From: Leptospira abararensis
Lineage (GTDB): Bacteria > Spirochaetota > Leptospiria > Leptospirales > Leptospiraceae
DNA length: 64,000 nucleotides
Direction of reading: 5' to 3'
Assembly: GCF_016918735.1 (NCBI RefSeq)
Contig: NZ_JAFFPR010000050.1
Location: forward strand, 124,001 to 188,000
Both the position numbers and the translations under genes were made by a program. The notes beneath the pieces were generated by a model. The model worked only from the letters and a program-made list of their open reading frames with translations. It had not been told where the DNA came from and ran no database searches. This document shows, piece after piece, positions 54,844 to 63,295 of this stretch (positions are counted from its first letter, which is position 1; every line of letters begins with the position of its first letter).

Positions 54844-55577
54844 GTTTGTTTGATGTAAAAGGAAAAACAATTTTAATCACCGGTGCGAGCCGCGGTATAG
54901 GAAAAACTTTGGCTTTAGGATTTCGAGATGCCGGTGCTATTGTTTATGGGGCAGGATCTAGGCCTGAATCCATTGAATGGATGGCCAAAGAAGGGATCAA
55001 TGGGGTAGTCCTCGATGTTCGTAATGAAGGAGCTGCCTTCGAAGTCATCGGTCAAATCAAAACGAAACACGGAAGGCTCGATACGCTCATAAACAATGCG
55101 GGGATCGCCACCAACACCCCTGCTTCAGGATTCAAAGAAGACGAATTACAAAATATTGTTCAAACAAACTACGTAGGTGTTTTTCGCAATTGCCAAGCAT
55201 ACTATAAACATCATAAAAAAGAAGGTGGAAACATCATTAATGTGGCTTCTGTTTTGGGTATGGTAGGAAGTAAACTTGCATCTGTATATTCAGGAACTAA
55301 AGGAGCTGTGATTACACTTTCCAAAGCATTGGCTATTGAATGGTGCAATAATGGTTACCGAGTGAATGTAATTTGTCCGGGTCTTATCGATACAGAGATG
55401 ACAGATATGATTAAAGACAAAGAATTTATCATGAAACAAGTGCTTGCTGGAATTCCGATGGGACGACTCGGAAAACCTGAAGAAATTCTCGGGGCAGCGA
55501 TTTATTTGGCATCCGATTCATCTTCTTATATGACAGGCCAATGCATTGTTCTAGACGGGGGATTGACTGCACAGTAG
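54840..55577 (+). CDS. Short-chain dehydrogenase/reductase
   Basis: A 245-residue classical SDR with NAD(P) motif TGASRGIG (near 15), the NNAG motif, catalytic Ser in NVASVLG, and the Y-x3-K pair in YSGTKGA. The C-terminal GMGRLGKPEEI-like block and SSYMTGQCIVLDGG are typical of FabG-like enzymes. Substrate is unknown; fatty-acid or sugar-alcohol reduction are usual. ATG 54840 overlaps the upstream stop. Confidence 0.9.
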   Translation: MSLFDVKGKTILITGASRGIGKTLALGFRDAGAIVYGAGSRPESIEWMAKEGINGVVLDVRNEGAAFEVIGQIKTKHGRLDTLINNAGIATNTPASGFKEDELQNIVQTNYVGVFRNCQAYYKHHKKEGGNIINVASVLGMVGSKLASVYSGTKGAVITLSKALAIEWCNNGYRVNVICPGLIDTEMTDMIKDKEFIMKQVLAGIPMGRLGKPEEILGAAIYLASDSSSYMTGQCIVLDGGLTAQ

Positions 55578-55591
55578 CAGCAATTCAAATT

Positions 55592-56224
55592 ATGATTTTA
55601 TACCTTCATCCTGAAAATCCAGAGGTTAGAAAACTAAAACAGATTTCTGAACGATTGAAGGATGGAGCAGTTTACATTTTTCCAACAGACACAGTGTATG
55701 CAATTATAGCCGATGCACATTCGAAATTAGGAGTAGAGAAAATATACGCTATTCGTAAATTACCCAAAGACAAACCACTTTCGCTAATGTGTAAAGATAT
55801 CTCGATGGCTTCTAATTTTATAGAATACCTACCCAATTCAGCTTATAGGCTAATGAAGAGAGTCACTCCTGGACCTTTTACATTTGTCTTAAAGGCAAAT
55901 AAAAACCTACCCAAACCATCAGTCGCTCATCATAGAGATCGACAAATTGGAATTCGAATTCCAGACCATATCTATCTTTCTGAACTCTTAAAGATTCACG
56001 ATTCTCCATTAACATCTACATCCGCATTTTGCGATGATGAATTTATTATAGATATAGACGACCTTGAAGCTATATACGGAAACCAAGTAGAGGGAATTAT
56101 CGATGGCGGCATTGTGAAAACAGAACTATCGACAATTTTACAAATCAATGATGATTCTATCAATTTAATCCGTGAAGGGAAAGGTTATGATTTGATTTCT
56201 TCCGAAATTTCTAATACTAAATAA
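55592..56224 (+). CDS. YrdC/YciO-family protein
   Basis: A 210-residue protein of the Sua5/YciO/YrdC family, with YIFPTDTVYAI, RKLPKDKPLSLMCKD, TPGPFTFVLKAN and IGIRIPDH. YrdC/Sua5 members make threonylcarbamoyl-AMP for t6A; the YciO branch, which this resembles in its KDKPLSLMC block, has weaker or different activity. Since tsaB and tsaE are also in this window, a t6A link is possible, but no proof exists. ATG 55592 is chosen; the earlier frame lies in the SDR gene. Confidence 0.8.
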   Translation: MILYLHPENPEVRKLKQISERLKDGAVYIFPTDTVYAIIADAHSKLGVEKIYAIRKLPKDKPLSLMCKDISMASNFIEYLPNSAYRLMKRVTPGPFTFVLKANKNLPKPSVAHHRDRQIGIRIPDHIYLSELLKIHDSPLTSTSAFCDDEFIIDIDDLEAIYGNQVEGIIDGGIVKTELSTILQINDDSINLIREGKGYDLISSEISNTK

Positions 56225-56270
56225 ATTAGAATTAATTAAGATATTATCCTCAAAACAAAAATGATCTTAT

Positions 56271-57377
56271 CTAAAAAACTAATCCTGGAATTTTTTTAAG
56301 ATAAGATTCATATACATACATTCGTTTTTCTGAATGTTTGGGGACTTTCATGGAAATTTCATTTTGTTTGTATTTTTGAATCGGGATAATTTTATAACCA
56401 TGTGGAAAAATCCAAACCGGTTCTATTGTTACATCTTTGATTCGTTTCCTTTGTTGGGAATCTATCTCTAATTGGAATGTAAGGATGATTCCGCCGTCGG
56501 TTGCTTCGCTATTTTGTGCGGATAAAAAGTTTCCGAGAGAATAGGCAACGAGTCTATCTTCAAAATTTTTCTCTTCTTGGAATAGATCCACTCTCTGGAC
56601 CACATGGGGATGGCCTCCGATAATGATATCGGCACCTGCCGCAAGGCCAATGTTTACCCATTTTGTTTGAGAGTTATCTGGTTTTTCTTCGTATTCTTTT
56701 CCATAATGATACCAAAGAATTACGAAATGAACTCCATTTTCTTTGGCAAAACTTACGTCTTCCTGAATCTTGGCTTCATTTAACAATCGGACGATCCTAT
56801 TGCCTTTTACCGGAATTCCATTGGTTGAATAAGTATAGTTATAAATAGCAATTTTGATTCCATTAATTTCCTGAAAAAAATCTTTTCGTTCCAAGTAATC
56901 AGCGTTACCTTTAAAAGTTCCAATAGGAATCATTCCTTTGCTGAAAACGGAATCGATTGTAAAATCAATTCCAAAAGGACCCTTGTCAGCAGAATGGTTG
57001 TTTGCTGTAGACAGAATATCAAATCCAGCATTTTGAATTCCTGTCAAAAATCCGATTGGCGAACCAAACCTTGGATAACCAGTGAATTCATTCGGGTCAG
57101 TTGCTATTGTTGTTTCTAAATTTCCTAAAGTTAAATCTGCATCTTGTAATAAATTTGAAACGAATTCGAAACTACCAGTGGAATCATAATCTTTTGTTTT
57201 TGGTTTATAATAAGTAGAGATTTGTGAGTTGTGACACATAAGATCACCCACCACTTTAATTCGCACTTGCCTCGAAAAGTAAACATCAGGTAAGGTGTAG
57301 CAAGATAGGAAGGAAAGAGTGAAAAACCAAAATAGTATAAAACAAAAGTATGGATTGATCATTGGTTTTCTGTTCAT
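56271..57377 (-). CDS. CapA-family lipoprotein (metallophosphatase fold)
   Basis: A 368-residue protein of the CapA/PgsA family, named for poly-gamma-glutamate capsule synthesis and built on a calcineurin-like phosphatase fold. Key blocks are VVGDLMCH, ADLTLGNLET, STANNHSADKG, FVILWYHYGKEYE and IIGGHPHVVQ. A lipoprotein signal ends at LSFLSC. The start codon must lie at 57362, 57377 or upstream to keep that signal, so the gene necessarily overlaps the divergent phosphodiesterase gene. No other capsule genes are nearby. Confidence 0.87.
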   Translation of the reverse strand: MNRKPMINPYFCFILFWFFTLSFLSCYTLPDVYFSRQVRIKVVGDLMCHNSQISTYYKPKTKDYDSTGSFEFVSNLLQDADLTLGNLETTIATDPNEFTGYPRFGSPIGFLTGIQNAGFDILSTANNHSADKGPFGIDFTIDSVFSKGMIPIGTFKGNADYLERKDFFQEINGIKIAIYNYTYSTNGIPVKGNRIVRLLNEAKIQEDVSFAKENGVHFVILWYHYGKEYEEKPDNSQTKWVNIGLAAGADIIIGGHPHVVQRVDLFQEEKNFEDRLVAYSLGNFLSAQNSEATDGGIILTFQLEIDSQQRKRIKDVTIEPVWIFPHGYKIIPIQKYKQNEISMKVPKHSEKRMYVYESYLKKIPGLVF

Positions 57378-59025
57378 TCTTATCAATTGTGGTTGGGAAG
57401 AGGATTATAAACGCGCCGCCTTTTTATCGATGCAACCTGATACAGATTTAATCCTAGCTCCCTATCCATTCAATATATTTGATAGAGAGGCAAGAGATGC
57501 AATCACTCTTTCTCATTATTCTAAAGAAGAAATTAAAAATATTTTAGAAGATCACGATTTGTCTTGGGAAGAGTTAAAAACACAATGGCAATTAGATGCA
57601 GAGGAAGAAAATTTTTCTAAAGAAGTAAATTACACCTCTCATTACACACAATATTTTTATGATACAGAAATTCCCATTTGGATCTATGGCCCCAAATGGA
57701 TTCGAAATGGTCAATATTCCGATCCCATTAACCAACAACATATCCCTTCTGTTTATGGAAGACTCCTCGATTTCAAATTTTCCAATACACTCAATACTTC
57801 CTATTTAGATAAAATATTTCAGAACCAAAAAGAAAAACCAGAAATCATTGTCACAGTTGTCGTGGATCAAGGTGGTAAGCAACTTTATAAAGCTCACAAA
57901 GGTTCTTATCCATTTTTAGAAGGTTTGAAAAATAATTCTGCCTATTTTAAAAAAGCAAAAGTAGGCCATTTAGAATCACATACAGCCGTTGGCCATATGG
58001 CGATTGGAACAGGAGCTTTTCCTAAAGATTCAAAAATATTCTCAAACGAAATCTATTCTTATGCTGATGGAAAAGTCCTTCATAGACCAGTATACCAAGG
58101 AGCAAATAAAGATTGGGATCTTAGTGAATTAGCAGTACCAAGTTTTGCAGACGAATGGGATCTTTCTCACAATAACATACCTGTAATCATTAGCCAATGT
58201 TATGCGGCAAGAGCGGCAGTTGGTATGGCCGGACATGGAAAACTTTTTAATCCTCCCTCAAAACAAAAAGACTCGCTTCCTTCCGACTTTGACCATGTCT
58301 ATTGGCAGGATATTAAAAGCCTTTCTTGGTCCACTTACACGAATGCATTTCTTACACCAAACTCTGCGCAGAAATATAATTTATATAAGTTTTACTTAGA
58401 AAATAAAAAACAAATTGCAACACATTTTGAGGCAAAGGATCCAATTGAGCTAATTGCAAAAATCCACTATTTTCAAGGCTCAGAATTTCAAGTCAAAATG
58501 GACGGGGCACTTTTTCGAGATACTGTTTCAGAAACCATTCTCAATACTAAAAAAGATAAAGATGGAATCACAGATCTTGCTTATGTGACTCTAAAAGCAA
58601 CCGACGCGGTGGGTCATTTGTATGGTTGGGAATCAAAAGAAGCTGAACAGGTTTTGAAAGCAACTGACAAAGAAATAGAAACAATCTTTCAATTTCTAAA
58701 AAATAATTATGGAGATAACTTTGTTATGGTGGTAACTGCTGATCATGGTGCCGCTCCCATGCCTGAAATCTCCAATGGTCTTTTTTTAAGCCATGAACAA
58801 TTTTTTGCGACAGTGAATGAATTATTACCTGAATCGGAAAGAAACAAACGTTCTCTGATTAAATGGGTCGCACATTCTCAACTATCATTCGATAGGGAGC
58901 TTATGAAAATGTATCATGTAAGTGAAGAAGCGATTATCAATAAAATTCTTTCTATCCAAATGAATGAAAAAAAGTTCTTTCGAAAAGTTTGGAAAAGAGA
59001 AGAGATTCCGAATCTATCTTTCTAA
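57319..59025 (+). CDS. Alkaline-phosphatase-superfamily phosphodiesterase lipoprotein
   Basis: A 568-residue lipoprotein (lipobox FILINC, Cys24) of the type I phosphodiesterase/PafA group. The nucleophile Thr is in HLESHTAVGHMAIGTG, and metal ligands are in KATDAVGHLYG and VVTADHGAAPMPE. It probably removes phosphate from nucleotides or phosphoesters in the periplasm. Translation starts at GTG with the ribosome site GGAAGGA just ahead. The first 44-60 bases are antisense to the start of the CapA gene. Confidence 0.88.
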   Translation: MKNQNSIKQKYGLIIGFLFILINCGWEEDYKRAAFLSMQPDTDLILAPYPFNIFDREARDAITLSHYSKEEIKNILEDHDLSWEELKTQWQLDAEEENFSKEVNYTSHYTQYFYDTEIPIWIYGPKWIRNGQYSDPINQQHIPSVYGRLLDFKFSNTLNTSYLDKIFQNQKEKPEIIVTVVVDQGGKQLYKAHKGSYPFLEGLKNNSAYFKKAKVGHLESHTAVGHMAIGTGAFPKDSKIFSNEIYSYADGKVLHRPVYQGANKDWDLSELAVPSFADEWDLSHNNIPVIISQCYAARAAVGMAGHGKLFNPPSKQKDSLPSDFDHVYWQDIKSLSWSTYTNAFLTPNSAQKYNLYKFYLENKKQIATHFEAKDPIELIAKIHYFQGSEFQVKMDGALFRDTVSETILNTKKDKDGITDLAYVTLKATDAVGHLYGWESKEAEQVLKATDKEIETIFQFLKNNYGDNFVMVVTADHGAAPMPEISNGLFLSHEQFFATVNELLPESERNKRSLIKWVAHSQLSFDRELMKMYHVSEEAIINKILSIQMNEKKFFRKVWKREEIPNLSF

Positions 59026-59036
59026 AATAGATTCGG
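59008..59036. terminator. Terminator overlapping the phosphodiesterase 3' end
   Basis: A perfect 9-bp stem CCGAATCTA / TAGATTCGG with an 11-base loop that contains the stop codon. T-rich sequence follows, and the convergent rnr ends ten bases later. Confidence 0.7.
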
Positions 59037-59045
59037 AGATTTATT

Positions 59046-61238
59046 TTACTTCTTTTTGGGAGTAGTGTCGTCTTTTTTGAAGTCTTTTAATTTCAAATAG
59101 ACTTTGATGTCTTCGAAATCAATTCGATCAAGGCTCACCGAAACCGGATCACCAATAAAGAATATCTTCGAATATTTTTTAGAATAGAAGGAGAAGTCAT
59201 TTTTAATCACAACTTCAAACTCATCGGTAAATTCCGCTTTATCCAAAACTCCTTCCAAATTAGAAATATCCAACTCGACAAAAATTTGAGAAGGGCGGAT
59301 TCCCACAATAAAACCTTTGAATTCTTTAATCCCCGTGGATTCCAAATACCGAAAGGATTTGATTTTAACTATATCACGCTCCGCATCGGCAGCTCTTCGT
59401 TCTTCTTCAGAACAATGTAATCCCATGACAGCAATTTCATTTTCAGAATAGGTCCTTTCTGTTTCTAGAAGTGTGGCTTGTAAAACCCTATGAACAATTA
59501 AATCGGGATAACGTCTGATCGGGGATGTGAAATGACAATAGTCTTTAAAACCAAGTCCCCAGTGGCCCAGTGGATCTGCTCCGTAGTAGGCTTGCATAAA
59601 ACTTCTCAAAAGTAGATAATTGAAAATTTTTCCAACAGAGTTGTCTTCAATTTCTTTCACAGCTTTCATAATTTCTGCATAACTTGTATCTTTGATTTGG
59701 ATGTTGTAACCGTTCAGTTGCAGAAAATGATTTAATGTTTCTAATTTCTCTTCATCCATTGGTTCATGAATTCGATGGAGTGAAGGTGCTTTCCTTTTTC
59801 GCAAAAATTCATCCACTTTCAAGTTGGCAGATAACATAAGTTCTTCGATCAGAATATGACTTGTCAAACGTTCACGATTTTCAATCCCAATTGGTTCTTT
59901 TCTTTCGTTCCAAGTGATGGTTGTTTCTTTTAAATTTAAATCGATTCTACCTGCGGCCATCCTACGTTTACGTAAGGCTTCGGTAAACTGGGATAATTGA
60001 AACATCCAATTGTTCGGATCTTTTGCTTGGATCTCTTCCTCGGCCATTTCGTAGGTATAACGTGTTTTGACTTTGATTACCGATTTATAAAATTTTGCAT
60101 TGTAAATGTCACCAGTTTTACTTGCTTCCATTTCTACTGTAAAGGCAAGCCGATTGGTATTGGCTACCAAACTACATAGGTCTTCGGAAAGGATTGGTGG
60201 TAACATCGGAACTACACGATTTGCTAAATAAACGGATGTAGCTCTTTCGTAAGCTTCTTTATCTAGTGGTGAATCTTTTTCTACATAGTAGGAAACATCC
60301 GCGATATGAATCCAAATTCTAAGCCTATTCCCTTCATCGACAAAACTGATCGCATCATCGAAATCTTTAGCAGTAATTCCATCGATGGTTACAGCATATA
60401 ACTCACGTAAGTCAGTTCGTTGATTCCAATCGGAAACAGTTTTTTCAGAAACTTCTTCCGGAAAATCCAAAGGTATAAAATCTGGATGAACCGGATCATA
60501 GTTGTATTTCATTAAAATCCGTTGTAAGTCACTATCCTCTTTCGTGTCCGATTCAAAACGGATAAAACTTACATCATACATGTTCTCTTGAGGAGGAGAC
60601 CCTTCTTTGAATTTTACGATGAGAATGTCGTTAACATTAATTGAATCAAAAGTATCTTTTAATATGGATTTAACGTGAAGAACACCTTCTTTGTTATCTC
60701 CCAACATATCCAAAAAGTTTCCAAAAACAAATTTGTTTGTTTTTTCTCTGACTCGCATTCTATAGAGAACTCGACCACGTTTGACAATATTGGTTACTTC
60801 TGCTTCGAGTTTGTTTTTCTTCCCCACTCCTAGCGGAATGACTTCAACTTTGTCACCTGTGATGGCAGAATTGGTCATTGGCCCTGGAACAAAGATATCA
60901 TTTTTAGAAGGTAGAGCTATAAAACCATCACCTCTTCTGGAGATGGAGATTCTTCCTGTTAGGCGGAAAGGGTTGGCAACTGTTAAATACTTTTTATTAG
61001 GTATTAATAATCCCTCTGCTTCGAGCAGGTCGATGAGTTGGTCGATAAGGGATTCGATTTCTTTTCTAGGAACTTTTTCTTTTCTTTTGAAGGATTTTAC
61101 CTTCTTTGTTTTTGGGTCGGGTCGTTTGAATTCACTTGATTCGGTAAATTTTTTTTTGATCTCTTGTCTTGTGATGTCCTTCCCAGACCGTTGGTCCAGA
61201 AATTCTATTATTTTTCTTTGTATTTTATAGGTATCCAT
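59046..61238 (-). CDS. rnr: Ribonuclease R
   Basis: A 730-residue processive 3'-5' exoribonuclease of the RNB family. A winged-helix-like N-terminus, cold-shock domains, the catalytic core with ITAKDFDDAISF (metal-binding aspartates) and HIADVSYYV, and a C-terminal S1 domain ending in a Lys-rich tail are present. It degrades structured RNA and takes part in tRNA/rRNA quality control. It is the last gene of the hslO-tsaE-tsaB-rnr run, four bases behind tsaB. Confidence 0.95.
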   Translation of the reverse strand: MDTYKIQRKIIEFLDQRSGKDITRQEIKKKFTESSEFKRPDPKTKKVKSFKRKEKVPRKEIESLIDQLIDLLEAEGLLIPNKKYLTVANPFRLTGRISISRRGDGFIALPSKNDIFVPGPMTNSAITGDKVEVIPLGVGKKNKLEAEVTNIVKRGRVLYRMRVREKTNKFVFGNFLDMLGDNKEGVLHVKSILKDTFDSINVNDILIVKFKEGSPPQENMYDVSFIRFESDTKEDSDLQRILMKYNYDPVHPDFIPLDFPEEVSEKTVSDWNQRTDLRELYAVTIDGITAKDFDDAISFVDEGNRLRIWIHIADVSYYVEKDSPLDKEAYERATSVYLANRVVPMLPPILSEDLCSLVANTNRLAFTVEMEASKTGDIYNAKFYKSVIKVKTRYTYEMAEEEIQAKDPNNWMFQLSQFTEALRKRRMAAGRIDLNLKETTITWNERKEPIGIENRERLTSHILIEELMLSANLKVDEFLRKRKAPSLHRIHEPMDEEKLETLNHFLQLNGYNIQIKDTSYAEIMKAVKEIEDNSVGKIFNYLLLRSFMQAYYGADPLGHWGLGFKDYCHFTSPIRRYPDLIVHRVLQATLLETERTYSENEIAVMGLHCSEEERRAADAERDIVKIKSFRYLESTGIKEFKGFIVGIRPSQIFVELDISNLEGVLDKAEFTDEFEVVIKNDFSFYSKKYSKIFFIGDPVSVSLDRIDFEDIKVYLKLKDFKKDDTTPKKK

Positions 61239-61242
61239 AAAT

Positions 61243-61914
61243 TCATTTGTGATCTACATAGGTCCCGCGAATGTAATTGGGCAGGAGAGATAAATAGTCG
61301 TTTTTATTTAGTTCAGATTTGTTGTATTGTTTCAAACTATACTCTAGTATAGACGAAAGATTCAACTTTGTCGCTTCAATTTTTGTCGCTGATTCTGGGT
61401 AAAACTTAGGCAAATTTCCAGTATAGTACCAATTGTTAGGTGTCCATTCGGTATTTTTAATCTTTAGTTCGATCAATTCTGGAGTAAGGTCAAGAGAATC
61501 AGAAAGCTCTATTCCGGTTGAATACTTAGTGTAATATTTTCCCTGTTTACCATCTAAACAAAGCAGGGCTGTTTTCTCCTCAGACCCTTGTCTTTGTAAA
61601 CCTACCAAATAAGCTTCCAAACTATCAATTCCAAATACCGGGATCTTCCATAACTGTGATAGGTCTCTTGCTGTAGTTACTGTTATGCGAATCCCAGTAA
61701 ATGATCCAGGCCCAGTAGTGACAATTATGAGCTCGGGTTTGTTTACTTTTGCCTCTTCGAGAGAAATCCGAATCATCTCTACTAATTTGTAAGAGGATTC
61801 TTTTGGAGTAGTTTCAGTTAGTTTTGATATAATTTGGAGGGAGGACTCAGGCTGATACGATCCAACAAGAACCTGGATCCAATCCTGTGTGGTGTCGAAA
61901 TACAGAATATTCAT
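61243..61914 (-). CDS. tsaB: t6A synthesis protein TsaB
   Basis: A 223-residue Gcp-like protein: NILYFDTTQDWIQVLVG at the start, TTGPGSFTGIRITVTTARDL in the middle. TsaB is the non-catalytic partner of TsaD in the threonylcarbamoyl transferase complex that makes t6A37 in ANN-decoding tRNAs. The start overlaps the tsaE stop by four bases. Confidence 0.92.
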   Translation of the reverse strand: MNILYFDTTQDWIQVLVGSYQPESSLQIISKLTETTPKESSYKLVEMIRISLEEAKVNKPELIIVTTGPGSFTGIRITVTTARDLSQLWKIPVFGIDSLEAYLVGLQRQGSEEKTALLCLDGKQGKYYTKYSTGIELSDSLDLTPELIELKIKNTEWTPNNWYYTGNLPKFYPESATKIEATKLNLSSILEYSLKQYNKSELNKNDYLSLLPNYIRGTYVDHK

Positions 61915-62369
61915 AGAATCTCAATCTCTGACCATTCTAAAGTATAAGAGCGAAACTCAATGGAATCCGACTCGATAGAAAGTAAAATTCGATTTGTTTT
62001 TGGTAAGTATGGTTCTGCAATTTGCCACCATTCAATTGCGGATACTCCCTCCTTTCCCCAAATTTCTTCAAACCCCAATGCATCTAGTTCTTCTGGAAAT
62101 TTGATTCGGTACAAATCAAAGTGATACAAACGAAAATTAGGCGAATCGTAAATGTTGTACAAAGAAAAGGTAGGGGAGTTAATTGAACTTTCCGTTTCAA
62201 ATCGACTAAACCATTCCCGAATGAAGGTAGTTTTCCCCGCTCCCATCTCTCCAGTAAGGAGTAGAATTGGAAATTGTTCTTTCTTTAGAAACTGAGTCAC
62301 TAATTGATCTAAACTTACGAATAGGGGACTCAGTTCCGATTCTCTCAGCGAGAGAAAAGTTGATTTCAT
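61911..62369 (-). CDS. tsaE: t6A synthesis ATPase TsaE
   Basis: A 152-residue P-loop ATPase: LLLTGEMGAGKTTFIREWF (Walker A), SPTFSLYNIYD and a following YHFDLYR, all typical of TsaE. It is required for turnover of the TsaB-TsaD complex. It overlaps hslO and tsaB by four bases on each side, so the three are strictly coupled. Confidence 0.94.
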   Translation of the reverse strand: MKSTFLSLRESELSPLFVSLDQLVTQFLKKEQFPILLLTGEMGAGKTTFIREWFSRFETESSINSPTFSLYNIYDSPNFRLYHFDLYRIKFPEELDALGFEEIWGKEGVSAIEWWQIAEPYLPKTNRILLSIESDSIEFRSYTLEWSEIEIL

Positions 62370-63220
62370 TGGTTAAAGAACTTCTCCACATCGAAAGAAT
62401 CAAATTGATAAGCGGTTCTACAAAACTCACACGTGATTTCGATCTTTCCCATTTCATCAATAATGGAGTCGGCTTCTTGTTTGCCAAGGGAAGCAATGAT
62501 ATCAGCAACCTTATGTCTAGAACAATCGCATAAAAATTCAGGAGATTCGTTACTTAAAATTTCTAAATCGGATCCTATTTCGCTTTGTAAGGATTGAAAC
62601 ATTTCATCCAAACCCATAGCCCAAAAGGATTCTTTCTTAACCAAAGGTTGGATTTTTGAAATTAAAAATAAAAAACTTTCTTCAGGTGCATCGGGGAGGG
62701 CTTCAAAAAACAAACCCTTAGCAGAAAAATCATTTCCAGGAAAATCAAAAGGGGAAACTTCCATACCGACAATACCTTTGATTTGTTCAGATTCAGTTAG
62801 GTATTTTATGAAATTAACTTCGAAAGTATCTTCTACGAGGTTGGTATAAGACTGATATGTATCAGAATCAAAGTCCCAACGAATCACTTTCATGATTCCT
62901 TGTCCTAATATAAATTCGTTTCGGATATCACCCTCTTCCAGGTTTGCCGAATAGGCCACAGATTTCATTTTTCCATAGCGATCACTATAGGCTAATGCTT
63001 GTTTATTGGAATCATCCTTCCATTGAATACTAACCTTTTGTTGGTTTTTTGTCATCTCTGCTAGAAACAACGCACCCATCATGGTTTTGGAAAGGAATAC
63101 GGACATTTCTTTGTTAAGAGAATGTAGAAACATCGCTTCTTTAGCGGTTTCCGTGAGATTCACTAAAGTAAATCGATAGTGGTGGGTGTTGGATATACCT
63201 AAAATAACTTTGTCAGACAT
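62366..63220 (-). CDS. hslO: Hsp33 redox-regulated chaperonin
   Basis: A 284-residue chaperone activated by oxidation. The C-terminal zinc switch has CDC (C-x-C) followed by CEFC (C-x2-C) about 27 residues later, exactly the Hsp33 pattern. ATG 63220 (MSDKVILGISNTHHYRF) is the natural start; the frame extends upstream but without family similarity. It heads the hslO-tsaE-tsaB-rnr operon and is divergent from the beta-galactosidase gene with a 75-base gap. Confidence 0.93.
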   Translation of the reverse strand: MSDKVILGISNTHHYRFTLVNLTETAKEAMFLHSLNKEMSVFLSKTMMGALFLAEMTKNQQKVSIQWKDDSNKQALAYSDRYGKMKSVAYSANLEEGDIRNEFILGQGIMKVIRWDFDSDTYQSYTNLVEDTFEVNFIKYLTESEQIKGIVGMEVSPFDFPGNDFSAKGLFFEALPDAPEESFLFLISKIQPLVKKESFWAMGLDEMFQSLQSEIGSDLEILSNESPEFLCDCSRHKVADIIASLGKQEADSIIDEMGKIEITCEFCRTAYQFDSFDVEKFFNQ

Positions 63221-63295
63221 TATTTGATTGAAAGGGGTGTTTTCTGATTCAGTCTGTGTCACAAGATAGATTCTGCAATCGCAAAAAGGAAAAAT

